A stretch of DNA of 57,931 nucleotides from Motiliproteus sp. (GCA_026196225.1 JAPHRD010000058.1:1-57931); one strand, 5' to 3'; counted from the stretch's first letter, positions 18,208-26,689 are shown. The notes: a model not told the origin generated them from the letters alone. Made by a program: numbers and translations.

Positions 18208-20375
18208 GCAACATTATCCCCTTTAAGCCCAAAAAGGACCTAGACGCGGCGGCCAATCTAGCAGGCTTTATCACGTGGGCAAAAACCTCGTTGTCTTTAG
18301 GAGAAGGGGTAAAGTTCGGCATAGAATGGGATGCGGACTCATGGGTTCCTTGGAATATTGCCGGAACCCGGGTGTCGACACTGGGGGCTACCAAAAGCCA
18401 CCCCATAGTGATGACGCAGCCCTTTCGGGACTTTGCTAAAGCGGTCATGGTGAATCGCGCTGTTTTGCAGAGTAAAAAAATTGGGAATTGGGGGGAGGCA
18501 CTCAAAGGGTTAGAAGCGGGCTTACGCGAGCAGACCGGGGGTGGAGATGTCACTCAAATCAATGCGGCAGTCTGCGCCAAAGCCTGTCACTTGATACAGC
18601 AGGCTTGGGCAACAAATGAACATAGGGTCTATCAGGCGAGCTGCGCATTGCCGCATATTGTGACATTGCTTCGAAACAAGCGACTGCTTAGCACTCCATT
18701 CACCTGGACCAATCCGATCCCTTGCCCTAAAACGCCGACGCTGGAGGAGGAGGAAAAAACTGGGAGCAAGAAGCTGCCGAGTGACGCATCACTGATCGCG
18801 CTTGGTGAAATCTTCAACGCGCCTCCCTCCATGCGCTTAGACGTTATGGTGACCTCCTCGGTAGCGTTATTGCTGAGTGCTCCGGCACGCATTAGTGAAC
18901 TGGCGTATGTCCACCACGACGTGGAGTTTATCGAGGTCGATCGTGATGCTGACGACAGTCAGCTCTACCTTCGCTGGTACGGCAGTAAAGGCTTTGGCGA
19001 TAAGCCTGTGCCAGTTCTTGAGCAGATGCGCGGGCCGTGCGAAACAGCGATCCGACGTGTCAGAGCACTCACCGAGGAAGGGCGTGAATACGCCCAATGG
19101 CTGGAAGAGCATCCGGAGAAGTTTCCGCCGCACGCCAAACTGCCGAAAAAGGGGTTGGATTCGCCGCTGAGCTATGAGGAAGCCTGCGATGCGTTACTAC
19201 TCACGTATAACAAAGAAACGAATCCCCGATACAGGCTTAAAGCCAATTTCCTAAACCCCATATCCCGGCGTAAGGCGTTGTCGCCCAAAGCGCGTGAAAT
19301 CGTCGATGAGCTATTGAATGGACTTGAGGAAGGAACGGGGCGGCCGGTTTATGAAAAAGGCAAGCTCGTGAGAAGGGAGTTCAACGATACCTGCGTCCTG
19401 ACTCTGCGCAAAATCAATATCCTGATGCGTGAGAAGTATTTGCCGCCCACTTTCCCCTACACCGATAAAAAACGGGTTATCAAGTTTAGCCAAGCGCTCT
19501 TTACCCTGCGAACCGGAATGTTGAATGACGATACGGCAAATTGCCAATCAACAGAGAAACCCTTCGGTGTGACGCTGGGGTGCAATAAGATGCGCCTTAG
19601 CGCTAATCTGACGGGGGCTCAGAAAAAGACCCAATCCATCTTTGAACGCTGGAACTACCCCGGTGTCCGGGTGAATAGCCATGCCTTCCGCCATTACCTC
19701 AATACTGCAGCCCATCGCACTGGCTTGTCCGATGTGCTAATTGCAGCGTGGTCGGGGCGCGTCGATATTGACACAAACCCAGTGTACAACCATGAGACGA
19801 TCGCAGAAAAAGCAGCAGGGGTTGCTCAGTACCGAGATGGCACATACAGAAACGAGAAGCTGCTGGATAAGGTGCGTACTAATCAACCGATTCTGGCGAG
19901 CGATCTGGCAGGTCTGAGGAAGGATCAAGACCGGATTCTGCACGAGTCCTCGTTTGGTGTCTGCGTTCATGATTTCGCGGAGTCCCCTTGTCCGAAAGGC
20001 GGTAGCTGCCTCACCTGCGGCAAGCAGGTGTGTGTCAAGGGTGCTGAGCAAAAGTTGAAGAACCTGAAGGTCGAACTAAAGCGTCTGGTACAGAATTTAC
20101 AACGGGCCGAGGCAGCACTTGAGCGCGGTGACTTCGGCGCTCAGTGTTGGGTTGATAAGTGGGGGAAGGACCGGCTGAAATGCGAATCGTTGATTGCGCT
20201 GCTGGAGAACCCAGAGTTGGAAGATGGCGCACTTATCTGGACGCCAGATGATGGCTGGACGGTTACAGCCAATGTCTTAGCGAGGCAGGGGCTGCTTGAT
20301 CCGCAGGAAGTGGCGATAGCGGCAGAACAGCAAACACCTTCACTCGAGCATTTGATGGGCTTAATGGGACGATAA
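18204..20375 (+). CDS. Tyrosine recombinase 3 of the module (large, TnpB/GmtZ-like position)
   Basis: 723 residues, unusually long for a tyrosine recombinase. Catalytic residues: Arg in APARISELAYV (about 229), HAFRH (His about 493, Arg about 496), Trp in AAWSGRVD and Tyr in NPVYNHET (about 528). The span between Arg I and HxxR is about 265 residues, far more than in ordinary integrases, so there is a large insertion in the catalytic domain. After Tyr comes a Cys cluster (CVHDFAESPCPKGGSCLTCG and then VC) and a Lys/Glu-rich coiled coil (KLKNLKVELKRLVQNLQRAEAAL). The last gene follows after one base. Confidence 0.83.
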   Translation: MSNIIPFKPKKDLDAAANLAGFITWAKTSLSLGEGVKFGIEWDADSWVPWNIAGTRVSTLGATKSHPIVMTQPFRDFAKAVMVNRAVLQSKKIGNWGEALKGLEAGLREQTGGGDVTQINAAVCAKACHLIQQAWATNEHRVYQASCALPHIVTLLRNKRLLSTPFTWTNPIPCPKTPTLEEEEKTGSKKLPSDASLIALGEIFNAPPSMRLDVMVTSSVALLLSAPARISELAYVHHDVEFIEVDRDADDSQLYLRWYGSKGFGDKPVPVLEQMRGPCETAIRRVRALTEEGREYAQWLEEHPEKFPPHAKLPKKGLDSPLSYEEACDALLLTYNKETNPRYRLKANFLNPISRRKALSPKAREIVDELLNGLEEGTGRPVYEKGKLVRREFNDTCVLTLRKINILMREKYLPPTFPYTDKKRVIKFSQALFTLRTGMLNDDTANCQSTEKPFGVTLGCNKMRLSANLTGAQKKTQSIFERWNYPGVRVNSHAFRHYLNTAAHRTGLSDVLIAAWSGRVDIDTNPVYNHETIAEKAAGVAQYRDGTYRNEKLLDKVRTNQPILASDLAGLRKDQDRILHESSFGVCVHDFAESPCPKGGSCLTCGKQVCVKGAEQKLKNLKVELKRLVQNLQRAEAALERGDFGAQCWVDKWGKDRLKCESLIALLENPELEDGALIWTPDDGWTVTANVLARQGLLDPQEVAIAAEQQTPSLEHLMGLMGR

Positions 20376-20376
20376 G

Positions 20377-20769
20377 ATGGCGCGATTAACTGCGAAAGAC
20401 GAAGAGCGTATCAAACAGCTCATTCAGAACTGGAGCAATCCCAAGCTAACCTGGGAGCTGCTGGTAGCGGCCTGCAAAAAGCAGTTGGATATCGACACAA
20501 CACGGCAAGCTTTGAATAAGCGCCAGTCGATCAAAAACCTGTTGAGTGTCCGCAAGGTGGAGCTCAAAGCTCCGTCGCAGCAATCAGGCTATGTTAAAGA
20601 CCTGAAAGTGGCCAATGAGCGCATCCAGCAACTGACGGATCGGAATGTGCAGCTTGAGCAGGTCAATAACTTTTTGATCGATAAGCTTTTTCGCTGGCAG
20701 TACAACGCCTCGCTTCAGCGCATGACGGAAGCAGATTTAAATCAGCCACTTCCACCGGGGCGAGGCTAA
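20377..20769 (+). CDS. Small coiled-coil accessory protein of the recombinase module (TnpC/GmtX-like position)
   Basis: 130 residues, basic. The N-terminal half looks like a small helical DNA-binding region (WELLVAACKKQLDIDTTRQALNKR), and the C-terminal half (about 75-110) is a coiled coil (VANERIQQLTDRNVQLEQVN). In Tn554 the third gene, tnpC, encodes a similarly small protein that influences orientation and efficiency of transposition; that comparison rests on size, place and coiled-coil nature only. It starts one base after the stop of recombinase 3. Confidence 0.7.
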   Translation: MARLTAKDEERIKQLIQNWSNPKLTWELLVAACKKQLDIDTTRQALNKRQSIKNLLSVRKVELKAPSQQSGYVKDLKVANERIQQLTDRNVQLEQVNNFLIDKLFRWQYNASLQRMTEADLNQPLPPGRG

Positions 20770-21139
20770 TTGGATAATCGCATCAATTTTGAACACTAGA
20801 ATCACAAATCTTGATCATAAGTGGCGTCATTTTTGATCAGGCGTGATAGCGACAAAAATAACATCTGAATGGTGCTGAGGGAGCAATGGTGAGCGGCAGC
20901 TACCAACACAAAGGAGACGCCCAGCTTAAGCCAGTAAACGCCCTCTGTGCGCACAAAGCTGTCGTCCAGCCCACGCCAGAAAAGAGTCGCAACATAGCCG
21001 ATCTTAGAGCATTATTTTCAGGAGCGGTCAGGCTTTTTAAAGCAAACATTTGTATTCGGCGTCAGCCAACATTACCGTTGCGATAAAACTTATACGGCCC
21101 ATGATTCTTGCTAGGCAGAAGTCACTTGACCTAAGGCAG
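20770..21139. other. Intergenic region after the recombinase module, with repeated TTGATCA-type motifs
   Basis: 370 bp with no convincing gene; a 66-codon frame at 20886-21086 lacks a good ribosome site and recognisable features. Between 20785 and 20850 three related motifs occur, TTTTGAACACT, CTTGATCATAAGTGGCG and TTTTTGATCAGGCGTGATAGCG, at 20-25 bp spacing. They resemble iterated recombinase or host-factor sites at a mobile-element end. The region also separates the forward recombinase operon from the convergent cytochrome/two-component operon, so it should hold terminators, but none is clear. Confidence 0.4.
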
Positions 21140-22456
21140 TCACAACAACGGAAGTGACACTACCAGCTGGGTCTTATAGCCGTAGTTATCAGCTAAGTTA
21201 GAGTTAGCCTCTAATGAGCCTTGGTAAGAGTCGACGATCATCTTGCAGATAGACAGACCTAAACCAAAACCCTCAATGGACTCGTCTACACGATTTCCGC
21301 GAGCCACCAGTGCTGACACTAAGCGCTCTGGAAAGATCTGACCATCGTTGGATACTCTCAGCACGAGCTGACTATCTGCCAGTAGAAGTTCAATTAGAAC
21401 CCGCTTATCACTGAACTTGCAGGCGTTATCGGCCAAGTTACCAACCAATTCAAGCATATCGTCTCGATCTAGCGGCAGTTCAGGCAACGCTTCAATCTGC
21501 AATCGTATTTCCTTGCCCATGTAGATTCGCTGAAGCATTTCAACCATCACAGGCAAGTCACTGGCAGGTTGAAAGTGCTGACCTGGCGTTGAGTCACCCG
21601 CTATTCGGGCACGTTTCATTTCCCTGTCGCATAAGCGCCTGATCTCTTCTAGTGCTTGCTGGTACTCATGTTGATACTGTTCCGGCAAGTTTGTCTGTTG
21701 CAATGTAAGGCGTTGTAGATGGCGCTTGAGTTCATGAGCCAAATTACCCATTGCTGTTCGAGAACGGCTGGTCCGCTGCTGTAAACGTTCTAATAGCTGG
21801 TTGATCTCTTCGGTCAGAGGCTGGATTTCAGTAGGCACCTGCTGTGACAGGCTAGATATATCGCCTTGCTTGAGCTGGTGAATGTCATCACGCAGCTGGT
21901 CAAGGCTGCTAAAACCTTTGCGGATCTGTCTTTGTTGAATCCAGAGTAACAGCACTAAAGCGAGGCTCATGACACCGTAAAGCAAGTAACTGAATTGCCG
22001 CCACTGGCGCTCAAAAGGTGCTATGTCTTCCGCTATCCATAAATTGATCGGCTGGCCTCGTTTGTTGATTCCTTGCTGCCAAGCCAGCCAGTGCTCATCC
22101 TGAGCATTTAAATGGAGCAGTCGGTTAGCTCCGGTGGTGATGGGCTTAAGCTCTGGCTGTTGCTCCCATAACGAGCGCGAACGCAGCCTCTGGTCGCCAA
22201 CTTGTACTTGGTAGTAATGCCCCGAACGGACTCGCTGATAGATAAGGGGGAGATTCTGGGCATTGATCTTCCACTCTCCAGCAGGCGTGAGCTCCAACGC
22301 TTTGACCAAATTATCCGCGTCATGCTCAAGCCGAGTAGTCACAAAATTCTGGCTTAACTGTTTAACGCCGTAGTCAGCCAGTAATGCTAAAACGATGAAA
22401 TTGATCAGTAGTGACAGCAGCAGGCTGCCTCGGATACCTGATTCAATCGACTTCAT
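21140..22456 (-). CDS. Sensor histidine kinase, QseC/PhoQ-like
   Basis: 438 residues. Inner-membrane sensor with an N-terminal helix (LLLSLLINFIVLALLADYG), a periplasmic domain of about 130 residues and a second helix (YLLYGVMSLALVLLLWI). The HisKA phospho-acceptor is in MGNLAHELKRHLQRL; the usual Pro after the His motif is missing, as in PhoQ-like kinases. The ATPase domain has N-box ELVGNLADNACKFS and G-box GFGLGLSICKM. The ATG at 22456 overlaps the regulator stop as ATGA, so I prefer it to one four codons upstream. Last gene of the cytochrome operon; it probably senses the redox or ligand state that the cytochromes serve. Confidence 0.9.
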   Translation of the reverse strand: MKSIESGIRGSLLLSLLINFIVLALLADYGVKQLSQNFVTTRLEHDADNLVKALELTPAGEWKINAQNLPLIYQRVRSGHYYQVQVGDQRLRSRSLWEQQPELKPITTGANRLLHLNAQDEHWLAWQQGINKRGQPINLWIAEDIAPFERQWRQFSYLLYGVMSLALVLLLWIQQRQIRKGFSSLDQLRDDIHQLKQGDISSLSQQVPTEIQPLTEEINQLLERLQQRTSRSRTAMGNLAHELKRHLQRLTLQQTNLPEQYQHEYQQALEEIRRLCDREMKRARIAGDSTPGQHFQPASDLPVMVEMLQRIYMGKEIRLQIEALPELPLDRDDMLELVGNLADNACKFSDKRVLIELLLADSQLVLRVSNDGQIFPERLVSALVARGNRVDESIEGFGLGLSICKMIVDSYQGSLEANSNLADNYGYKTQLVVSLPLL

Positions 22457-23121
22457 GGCTCGATACACCCGAGTTTATAACCCTGGCCACGGTGTGTTTC
22501 GATCAATGCTTTGCCAAAGCGCTGCCGTAACTTATTGACATATACTTCGACGACATTGCTGTCTCGCTGGAGCTCTTCTTCATAGATATGGTCGGTAATT
22601 TCCGACTTGGACAGGATGCGATCAGGGTTCAGCAACAGTAGTCGCATCAACCGGTACTCGATACCTTTGAGCTGTACGGGATCGCTACCCTTGGTGCTTA
22701 GCTGCTGGCTGTCGGTATTGAGCGTCAGGCCCGCATGGCTCAGGGTGTTTTCAGCGTAACCATGATGGCGACGGATTACCGCTTCAAGTCTCGCCTGAAG
22801 CTCCTCAATATGGAAAGGCTTGCCTAGGTAATCATCAGCGCCTGCCTTGAGGCCATCCACCCGTTCATTCCAGCTATCCCTAGCGGTCAGAATCAACACC
22901 GGTGTCTCGTTGCCACTTTCTCGCCAATGCTGAAGCACTTCTAGTCCAGAACGACTGGGTAAGCCCAGATCAAGCACGATGAGATCAAAGGTCTCTTCAT
23001 TACCCATAAACTCGGCATCGAAACCATCATGACTGAGTTCAACCGCATAACCCGCTTTATTGAGAACAGCTTTGATTCCAAGTGCCAGCGGTTGATCATC
23101 TTCCACTAACAGTATTCGCAT
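22453..23121 (-). CDS. OmpR/PhoB-type response regulator, QseB/PmrA-like
   Basis: 222 residues. Receiver domain: acidic pocket in LVEDDQPLALG, phospho-acceptor Asp in DLIVLDLGLPSRSG, conserved LTARDSW and Lys in YLGKPFHIEEL. The C-terminal winged helix (about 125-220) ends EVYVNKLRQRFGKALIETHRGQGYKLG. Partner of the overlapping kinase. A PmrA-type direct repeat lies upstream of the first operon gene (25059-25075), so it probably controls its own operon. Confidence 0.93.
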   Translation of the reverse strand: MRILLVEDDQPLALGIKAVLNKAGYAVELSHDGFDAEFMGNEETFDLIVLDLGLPSRSGLEVLQHWRESGNETPVLILTARDSWNERVDGLKAGADDYLGKPFHIEELQARLEAVIRRHHGYAENTLSHAGLTLNTDSQQLSTKGSDPVQLKGIEYRLMRLLLLNPDRILSKSEITDHIYEEELQRDSNVVEVYVNKLRQRFGKALIETHRGQGYKLGCIEP

Positions 23122-23156
23122 TCCGTGCTCCTATGACCCTACTTAGCCCCAAGCCA

Positions 23157-23477
23157 TCAATGCTCTTCGCCTAACCACTCGTTGGTCTTGGCATCGATCA
23201 AGAATTCTCGAACGACACCTCGGTCATCGATAACCTCCAGTTCATAAACCAGCCGCCCGTGCTCATGTTCCAGTTCCAAATCGATCAGTCGGCCTTTCAA
23301 ACGTGACCGATGGGTCTGGAGAATTTGCTCGAGCGGTAGCACCTTGCCCTGTTCGACCATCGGTACGACATCATCTTGATCCAACGGGCTGGCATTCGCT
23401 GTAGATGAAAGCCAGCCCATAAAAACCAAGCTAGTCATCCCAACGCCCATAACCTGGAATATGGATCTGATCCTCAT
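23157..23477 (-). CDS. Periplasmic PepSY-domain protein
   Basis: 106 residues. Signal peptide (SIFQVMGVGMTSLVFMGWLSSTANA) followed by a PepSY-type alpha/beta unit (LPLEQILQTHRSRLKGRLIDL, ELEHEHGRLVYELEVIDDRGVVREFLIDAKTNEWLG). PepSY proteins often sit beside cytochromes and two-component systems and are thought to modulate periplasmic partners. The ATG at 23477 has an AGGA ribosome site and overlaps the diheme cytochrome gene by 47 bp; a start 13 codons earlier would overlap more. Confidence 0.8.
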   Translation of the reverse strand: MRIRSIFQVMGVGMTSLVFMGWLSSTANASPLDQDDVVPMVEQGKVLPLEQILQTHRSRLKGRLIDLELEHEHGRLVYELEVIDDRGVVREFLIDAKTNEWLGEEH

Positions 23478-24027
23478 CAAAGCGTCCTCGGCTAGCCTCA
23501 GTATGGCAGGCATCACATTGACTGAAGGAGCCTACCTGCTCATTTCCCTCGACCATGCGCTGCGGCACTTCGTCATGCTCTCTAATGAAAAACGGTAACT
23601 CTGTGATCCGCAACGGCACGGCAAGGTTTCCGTCGATAGTAGCGGCATAGCGAAGGTTCGCATAGCGCCCATTATCGGCGGCATTACCAACCAGGTATTG
23701 TTCAATGGCTTGCTGGTCCTGCGGCTCTAGCTCTGCGTTCTCGCCAAAATGATCTTCAAGACCGTTCATCATCGCACTCCAACTGCCTGCGGGGAGTAGA
23801 TAGGCGGGATAGGCCAAATGGCAGCTACCACACTCCTCATTGTAGAGCGGAGATGGCTGCGATTTCGTTTTGCTGTAACCATACTCCTCATATTCATGCT
23901 CACGTTCATATTCGTCCCGATCAGCGCGGACATCGCTAGTGGACAGACCCCAGATCCCCATAGCAAGTGAGCTACTCAAGAGCACACCGCCAAGAGTCCA
24001 ACGCCAGGTTGATAGTTGCTCGGTCAT
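23431..24027 (-). CDS. Diheme cytochrome c (DHC family)
   Basis: 198 residues. One N-terminal membrane or signal helix (WTLGGVLLSSSLAMGIWGL) and two heme-binding motifs, CGSCH (about residue 66) and CDACH (about 171). The segment YPAYLLPAGSWSAMMNGLEDHFGENAELE is typical of the dihaem cytochrome c family encoded with sphaeroides heme protein, where DHC passes electrons to it. It follows the monoheme gene after 10 bp. An acidic Asp/Glu/Tyr-rich stretch lies between the helix and the first heme. Confidence 0.9.
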   Translation of the reverse strand: MTEQLSTWRWTLGGVLLSSSLAMGIWGLSTSDVRADRDEYEREHEYEEYGYSKTKSQPSPLYNEECGSCHLAYPAYLLPAGSWSAMMNGLEDHFGENAELEPQDQQAIEQYLVGNAADNGRYANLRYAATIDGNLAVPLRITELPFFIREHDEVPQRMVEGNEQVGSFSQCDACHTEASRGRFDEDQIHIPGYGRWDD

Positions 24028-24040
24028 GACTGTATCTCCT

Positions 24041-24430
24041 TTATTGAGTTTGTAGCCAAGTTAAAAAATCACCTTTCTCCTGGGCAGAACACTCTCGGCC
24101 CAGGGTCCATTTGCAGTTGCGCTTAAGCCATTTCTTAATCGTTTTTGCGTTACTGAGTCGCTCAGAGTTGATCGATGGCGCTAATGGTTTAATGGGTTTG
24201 CCCGTTTTCTGGTGCTTACCCTGTGCTTTGGGGTGCTCGGTGTGGCAGTTGCCACAGCTTCGTCCTCCGTATTCTGTCATCCATAATTGCTCACCACGTT
24301 GGATCGAGAACTCCTGAGCGCCTTGGCTGCGATAGGATTCCAATAGCCCCTCGACCGTAGCTGCGTAACTAATGGGCGCCAGTGTTAGCCACACGCTACT
24401 CAGTAGGGTGACAACAATCGGATTTTTCAT
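24041..24430 (-). CDS. Sphaeroides-heme-protein-like monoheme cytochrome c (DUF1924)
   Basis: 129 residues. Signal peptide (VVTLLSSVWLTLAPISYA), then one heme motif CGNCH at about residue 59. Two further Cys in the C-terminal part (RNCKWTLGREC) could form the disulfide loop known in SHP of Rhodobacter sphaeroides. SHP is unusual in having an Asn as distal ligand that leaves on reduction, allowing binding of oxygen or other small ligands; Asn residues near that loop are present but the ligand cannot be fixed from sequence. ATGA overlap with the cytochrome b gene upstream. Confidence 0.85.
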   Translation of the reverse strand: MKNPIVVTLLSSVWLTLAPISYAATVEGLLESYRSQGAQEFSIQRGEQLWMTEYGGRSCGNCHTEHPKAQGKHQKTGKPIKPLAPSINSERLSNAKTIKKWLKRNCKWTLGRECSAQEKGDFLTWLQTQ

Positions 24431-25014
24431 GATGCATCTCCTTCAGTGCGTTTTTTCCGGCCGGTCAGCATCGCCAAAATCAGGTTTTCGCGATGCAAAA
24501 GGCTACTTACCAGAACCCCTGCTACATGAATGAACACGAAAAGCAGCATGCTATTGGCAAAGAACTCATGGCTTTCTTCAAGCAAGTCCTCTGACCACTG
24601 AGAAAAGAATGTTCCAGCCAACGGCCCAAGCCCCTCAGTGGCGAGCGTTGCCATACCGGTAAAGGCGGTCAGTGATAACATCAGCAACATCAGCAGAACC
24701 ATGGCTCCACCCGCTGGGTTGTGCCCGAGGTAGTGTTTAGGGTGGGTGGTTAATAGCGATCTTAGATAGGCTGCGATACTACTTGGGCTAACAACAAAAC
24801 TGCTAAACCGCGCATAACGGCTACCGATCAGTCCCCAGCAAACGCGGAAAACAATCAGTCCTGTGACCGTATATCCGGCAAAGCTATGCAGCCTTAACCA
24901 GTCATCCTCGGTGATGAAAGCTAGGGTAAAGAAAAACACCAGTGACCAATGAAACACCCGGACATAGGGGTCCCATACGCTGATGCTATGGGAGTGGGGT
25001 TGTTGAGTATTCAT
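24427..25014 (-). CDS. Cytochrome b561-family inner-membrane protein
   Basis: 195 residues. Four transmembrane helices with His residues suited to bind two b hemes: RVFHWSLVFFF, RLHSFAGYTV, EESHEFFANSM and FVFIHVAGVLV. In the SHP operon of other proteobacteria such a b-type cytochrome moves quinol electrons to DHC and then to SHP. The start is the ATG at 25014 with GGAG eleven bases upstream. First gene of a six-gene operon running down to the histidine kinase. Confidence 0.9.
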   Translation of the reverse strand: MNTQQPHSHSISVWDPYVRVFHWSLVFFFTLAFITEDDWLRLHSFAGYTVTGLIVFRVCWGLIGSRYARFSSFVVSPSSIAAYLRSLLTTHPKHYLGHNPAGGAMVLLMLLMLSLTAFTGMATLATEGLGPLAGTFFSQWSEDLLEESHEFFANSMLLFVFIHVAGVLVSSLLHRENLILAMLTGRKKRTEGDAS

Positions 25015-25058
25015 GGCTGTGCTCCTCAGTTGTCTGAGTACAGCCTAAAAGGGGAATG

Positions 25059-25075
25059 ATTAAACCAAGCTTAAA
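25059..25075. promoter_or_regulatory. PmrA/QseB-type response-regulator box upstream of the cytochrome operon
   Basis: ATTAAA-N5-CTTAAA (25059-25064 and 25070-25075) is an 11-bp-period direct repeat close to the PmrA-type consensus CTTAAT-N5-CTTAAT; a further CTTAAA lies at 25090-25095. It sits 45 bp upstream of the cytochrome b start. The operon's own regulator belongs to this subfamily. Confidence 0.5.
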
Positions 25076-25606
25076 AGCTTTGAGAATGTCTTAAATGACG
25101 CATCGGGGTGACTGCTTTTGGGTGTGAAAGGAGCGGCTGCGCAAGTTCGTATTCAGAGTCCCCTTTGGAGAATGAAGCGCCCCCTAGCTGGTGGGAAAGG
25201 CAACTGAAAGCCCTGGGTGCGACTCAGGGGGCGCTTACCAACAGATACTGTTGAAAAACTCAGTAGCTGCGGATTCACACGGCATCCAGGAAAATTCGAC
25301 TGCCTGTAATCGCTTCTAAGCAATGTTCACGGTATAGGTAATGCGTTTTGATACCCCCGAAAATGGGTATTGCTTCAAAACCGGGAGTTTTTCAACACTA
25401 CCAACACAAACCGGACACTCAGCTCACGTCACCAAAGGGCTGCTGGGCTAATTTTGGCGATGTTATAGTATTGTCCCTCTGATGGACGAAATTTCTGATA
25501 GCGAACATTCCTAGAGAGCTTCGGGTAGTAGCAAGCTAGTGGCGATTCACTCACTTGCGACTTGGGAAGACATCATGGGTCTATATTCTCAACATGCAAA
25601 GACATG
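25076..25606. other. Noncoding region between the cytochrome operon and the CBS gene
   Basis: I see no gene in this stretch, part of a roughly 590-bp gap that starts at 25015. It contains a third half-site-like CTTAAA near 25090, the MITE-like element described separately, and possible 3' sequence of the CBS gene near 25600. The stretch 25098-25248 shows no recognisable structure. Confidence 0.5.
25249..25397. mobile_element. MITE-like element or IS remnant with 13-bp terminal inverted repeats
   Basis: TGTTGAAAAACTC (25249-25261) and its exact complement GAGTTTTTCAACA (25385-25397) bound a 149-bp noncoding segment. Ends of the type TGTTGAAAAA are common among IS elements of several proteobacterial families. 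There is no transposase fragment inside, so it looks like a miniature non-autonomous element. A target-site duplication is not clear (CATAC on the left, CTACC on the right). Confidence 0.65.
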
Positions 25607-26179
25607 TCAGTGATGGCGAGCCAAAATAGCAGTAATGATGGATTGAAAGTTACCTTTGGTCTGTTTGAAGGGTACGCTGAACAACCGAGCTAACTCTCGG
25701 ACAGAGATCACTCCAATGAATTTATCAGTGTTATTCGAGTGAAAAATGACCAGAACATTTTGGGCTTCAATAGGCTCTAGCGTTCGCAACAGGTCGCCGA
25801 TGGAGGAAACCCTAAGGTCAGCGACACTTAACGCGAACATTTTCTGTTTGGGAGTCATAACGTCTCGAACGATGAGGCCATCTCTTAGTGAATAGTTTTT
25901 TTGCTTTGATGTATCAAGGTCACTACGGCAAACCCCACCACAAAAGTTGCCATCATCATCACATACCATTGCAAAATCAGTTTGGTTTTCTGCCATTTTC
26001 TCTTTTGCTTTCTTTATAGCAGTACGGTGCTCAAGCGTGAGTGGCGGATGTGAGAGAAAGTCAGTGACAGCTTTTGTAGCTGGATCGGCTAAATGGGGTA
26101 TGCGCCAGTCATAGAGACCTAATATACCTGCTACAGACGCTGCTGGACGGAAACTTATCGTATTGTATGCGCTTAACAA
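25607..26179 (-). CDS. CBS-domain protein
   Basis: 190 residues. Two CBS motifs: one around 50-115 (with FAMVCDDDGNFCGGV and DGLIVRDVMTPKQKMFAL) and one around 120-180 (LLRTLEPIEAQNVLVIF, then KFIGVISVRELARLF). CBS pairs bind adenine nucleotides and usually regulate a partner; no catalytic domain is attached. The start is a TTG at 26179 with AAGGTG upstream. It ends a reverse-strand gene set headed by a SulP transporter, so it may regulate that transporter. Confidence 0.82.
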   Translation of the reverse strand: MLSAYNTISFRPAASVAGILGLYDWRIPHLADPATKAVTDFLSHPPLTLEHRTAIKKAKEKMAENQTDFAMVCDDDGNFCGGVCRSDLDTSKQKNYSLRDGLIVRDVMTPKQKMFALSVADLRVSSIGDLLRTLEPIEAQNVLVIFHSNNTDKFIGVISVRELARLFSVPFKQTKGNFQSIITAILARHH

Positions 26180-26213
26180 AACTACACCTTCATATTAAAA
26201 ATATCTTAATGAT

Positions 26214-26456
26214 TTAGAAAAATGCTTCAGCACTATGGAATCCTATCTGGCGAAGAAAAGAGATCGCCTGGCTGAGATCCATCTGCCGCACCTTTTCCTG
26301 CTCATCAACGATAAAGTGCGTCTTTCCATCCATGGTTTTTATCATGACTATCCAGTATTTCATATCGTTAGGGCTTGGATATATCTCAGCCTCATCTAGC
26401 AGATTTGTTTGATACATCTGTTGTGCTGTCGATAGCTGAATCTGTCCTTCCTCCAC
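26214..26456 (-). CDS. Small protein B of a tandem paralogous pair, unknown function
   Basis: 80 residues, GTG start, beginning two bases after the stop of its neighbour. The core is WIVMIKTMDGKTHFIVDEQEKVRQMDLSQAISFLRQIGF. The upstream protein has the same pattern ([39 protein letters not shown]), so the two arose by duplication. The pattern suggests a small alpha/beta domain: two strands, a turn, then an amphipathic helix. No signal peptide or membrane segment. I do not recognise the family. Confidence 0.65.
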   Translation of the reverse strand: MEEGQIQLSTAQQMYQTNLLDEAEIYPSPNDMKYWIVMIKTMDGKTHFIVDEQEKVRQMDLSQAISFLRQIGFHSAEAFF

Positions 26457-26458
26457 AC

Positions 26459-26689
26459 TTAACGAAACTGAAGCAGTACTTTTTCGAAACCAATGGATGC
26501 AACGGCATTTATGGCATCTTCTAACGGCATCACTCGCTCCTGTAGCTCACTCAATATTAGAAACTCCCGAAGTCCATTGGCACGCGTTATCACAATCATC
26601 CAAGAATCGCTTTGACCTAGGGTAGAAACCAATTCAGCGCTGCTAAATGGACGCTCTTGATGCTCTCTTCTTGCTTCCTCTAAGCGCAT
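26459..26689 (-). CDS. Small protein A of a tandem paralogous pair, unknown function
   Basis: 76 residues, ATG start, overlapping the end of the SulP transporter gene by 10 bp, so probably translationally coupled to it. It shares its strand-turn-helix core with the next protein. The SulP-small-small-CBS order suggests cytoplasmic factors that modulate the transporter's STAS domain, but this is inference from position. Confidence 0.65.
   Translation of the reverse strand: MRLEEARREHQERPFSSAELVSTLGQSDSWMIVITRANGLREFLILSELQERVMPLEDAINAVASIGFEKVLLQFR

Noticed and set aside
20886-21086. Possible 66-residue protein after the recombinase module
   Set aside because: Weak start, no recognised motif and irregular composition; treated as noncoding.
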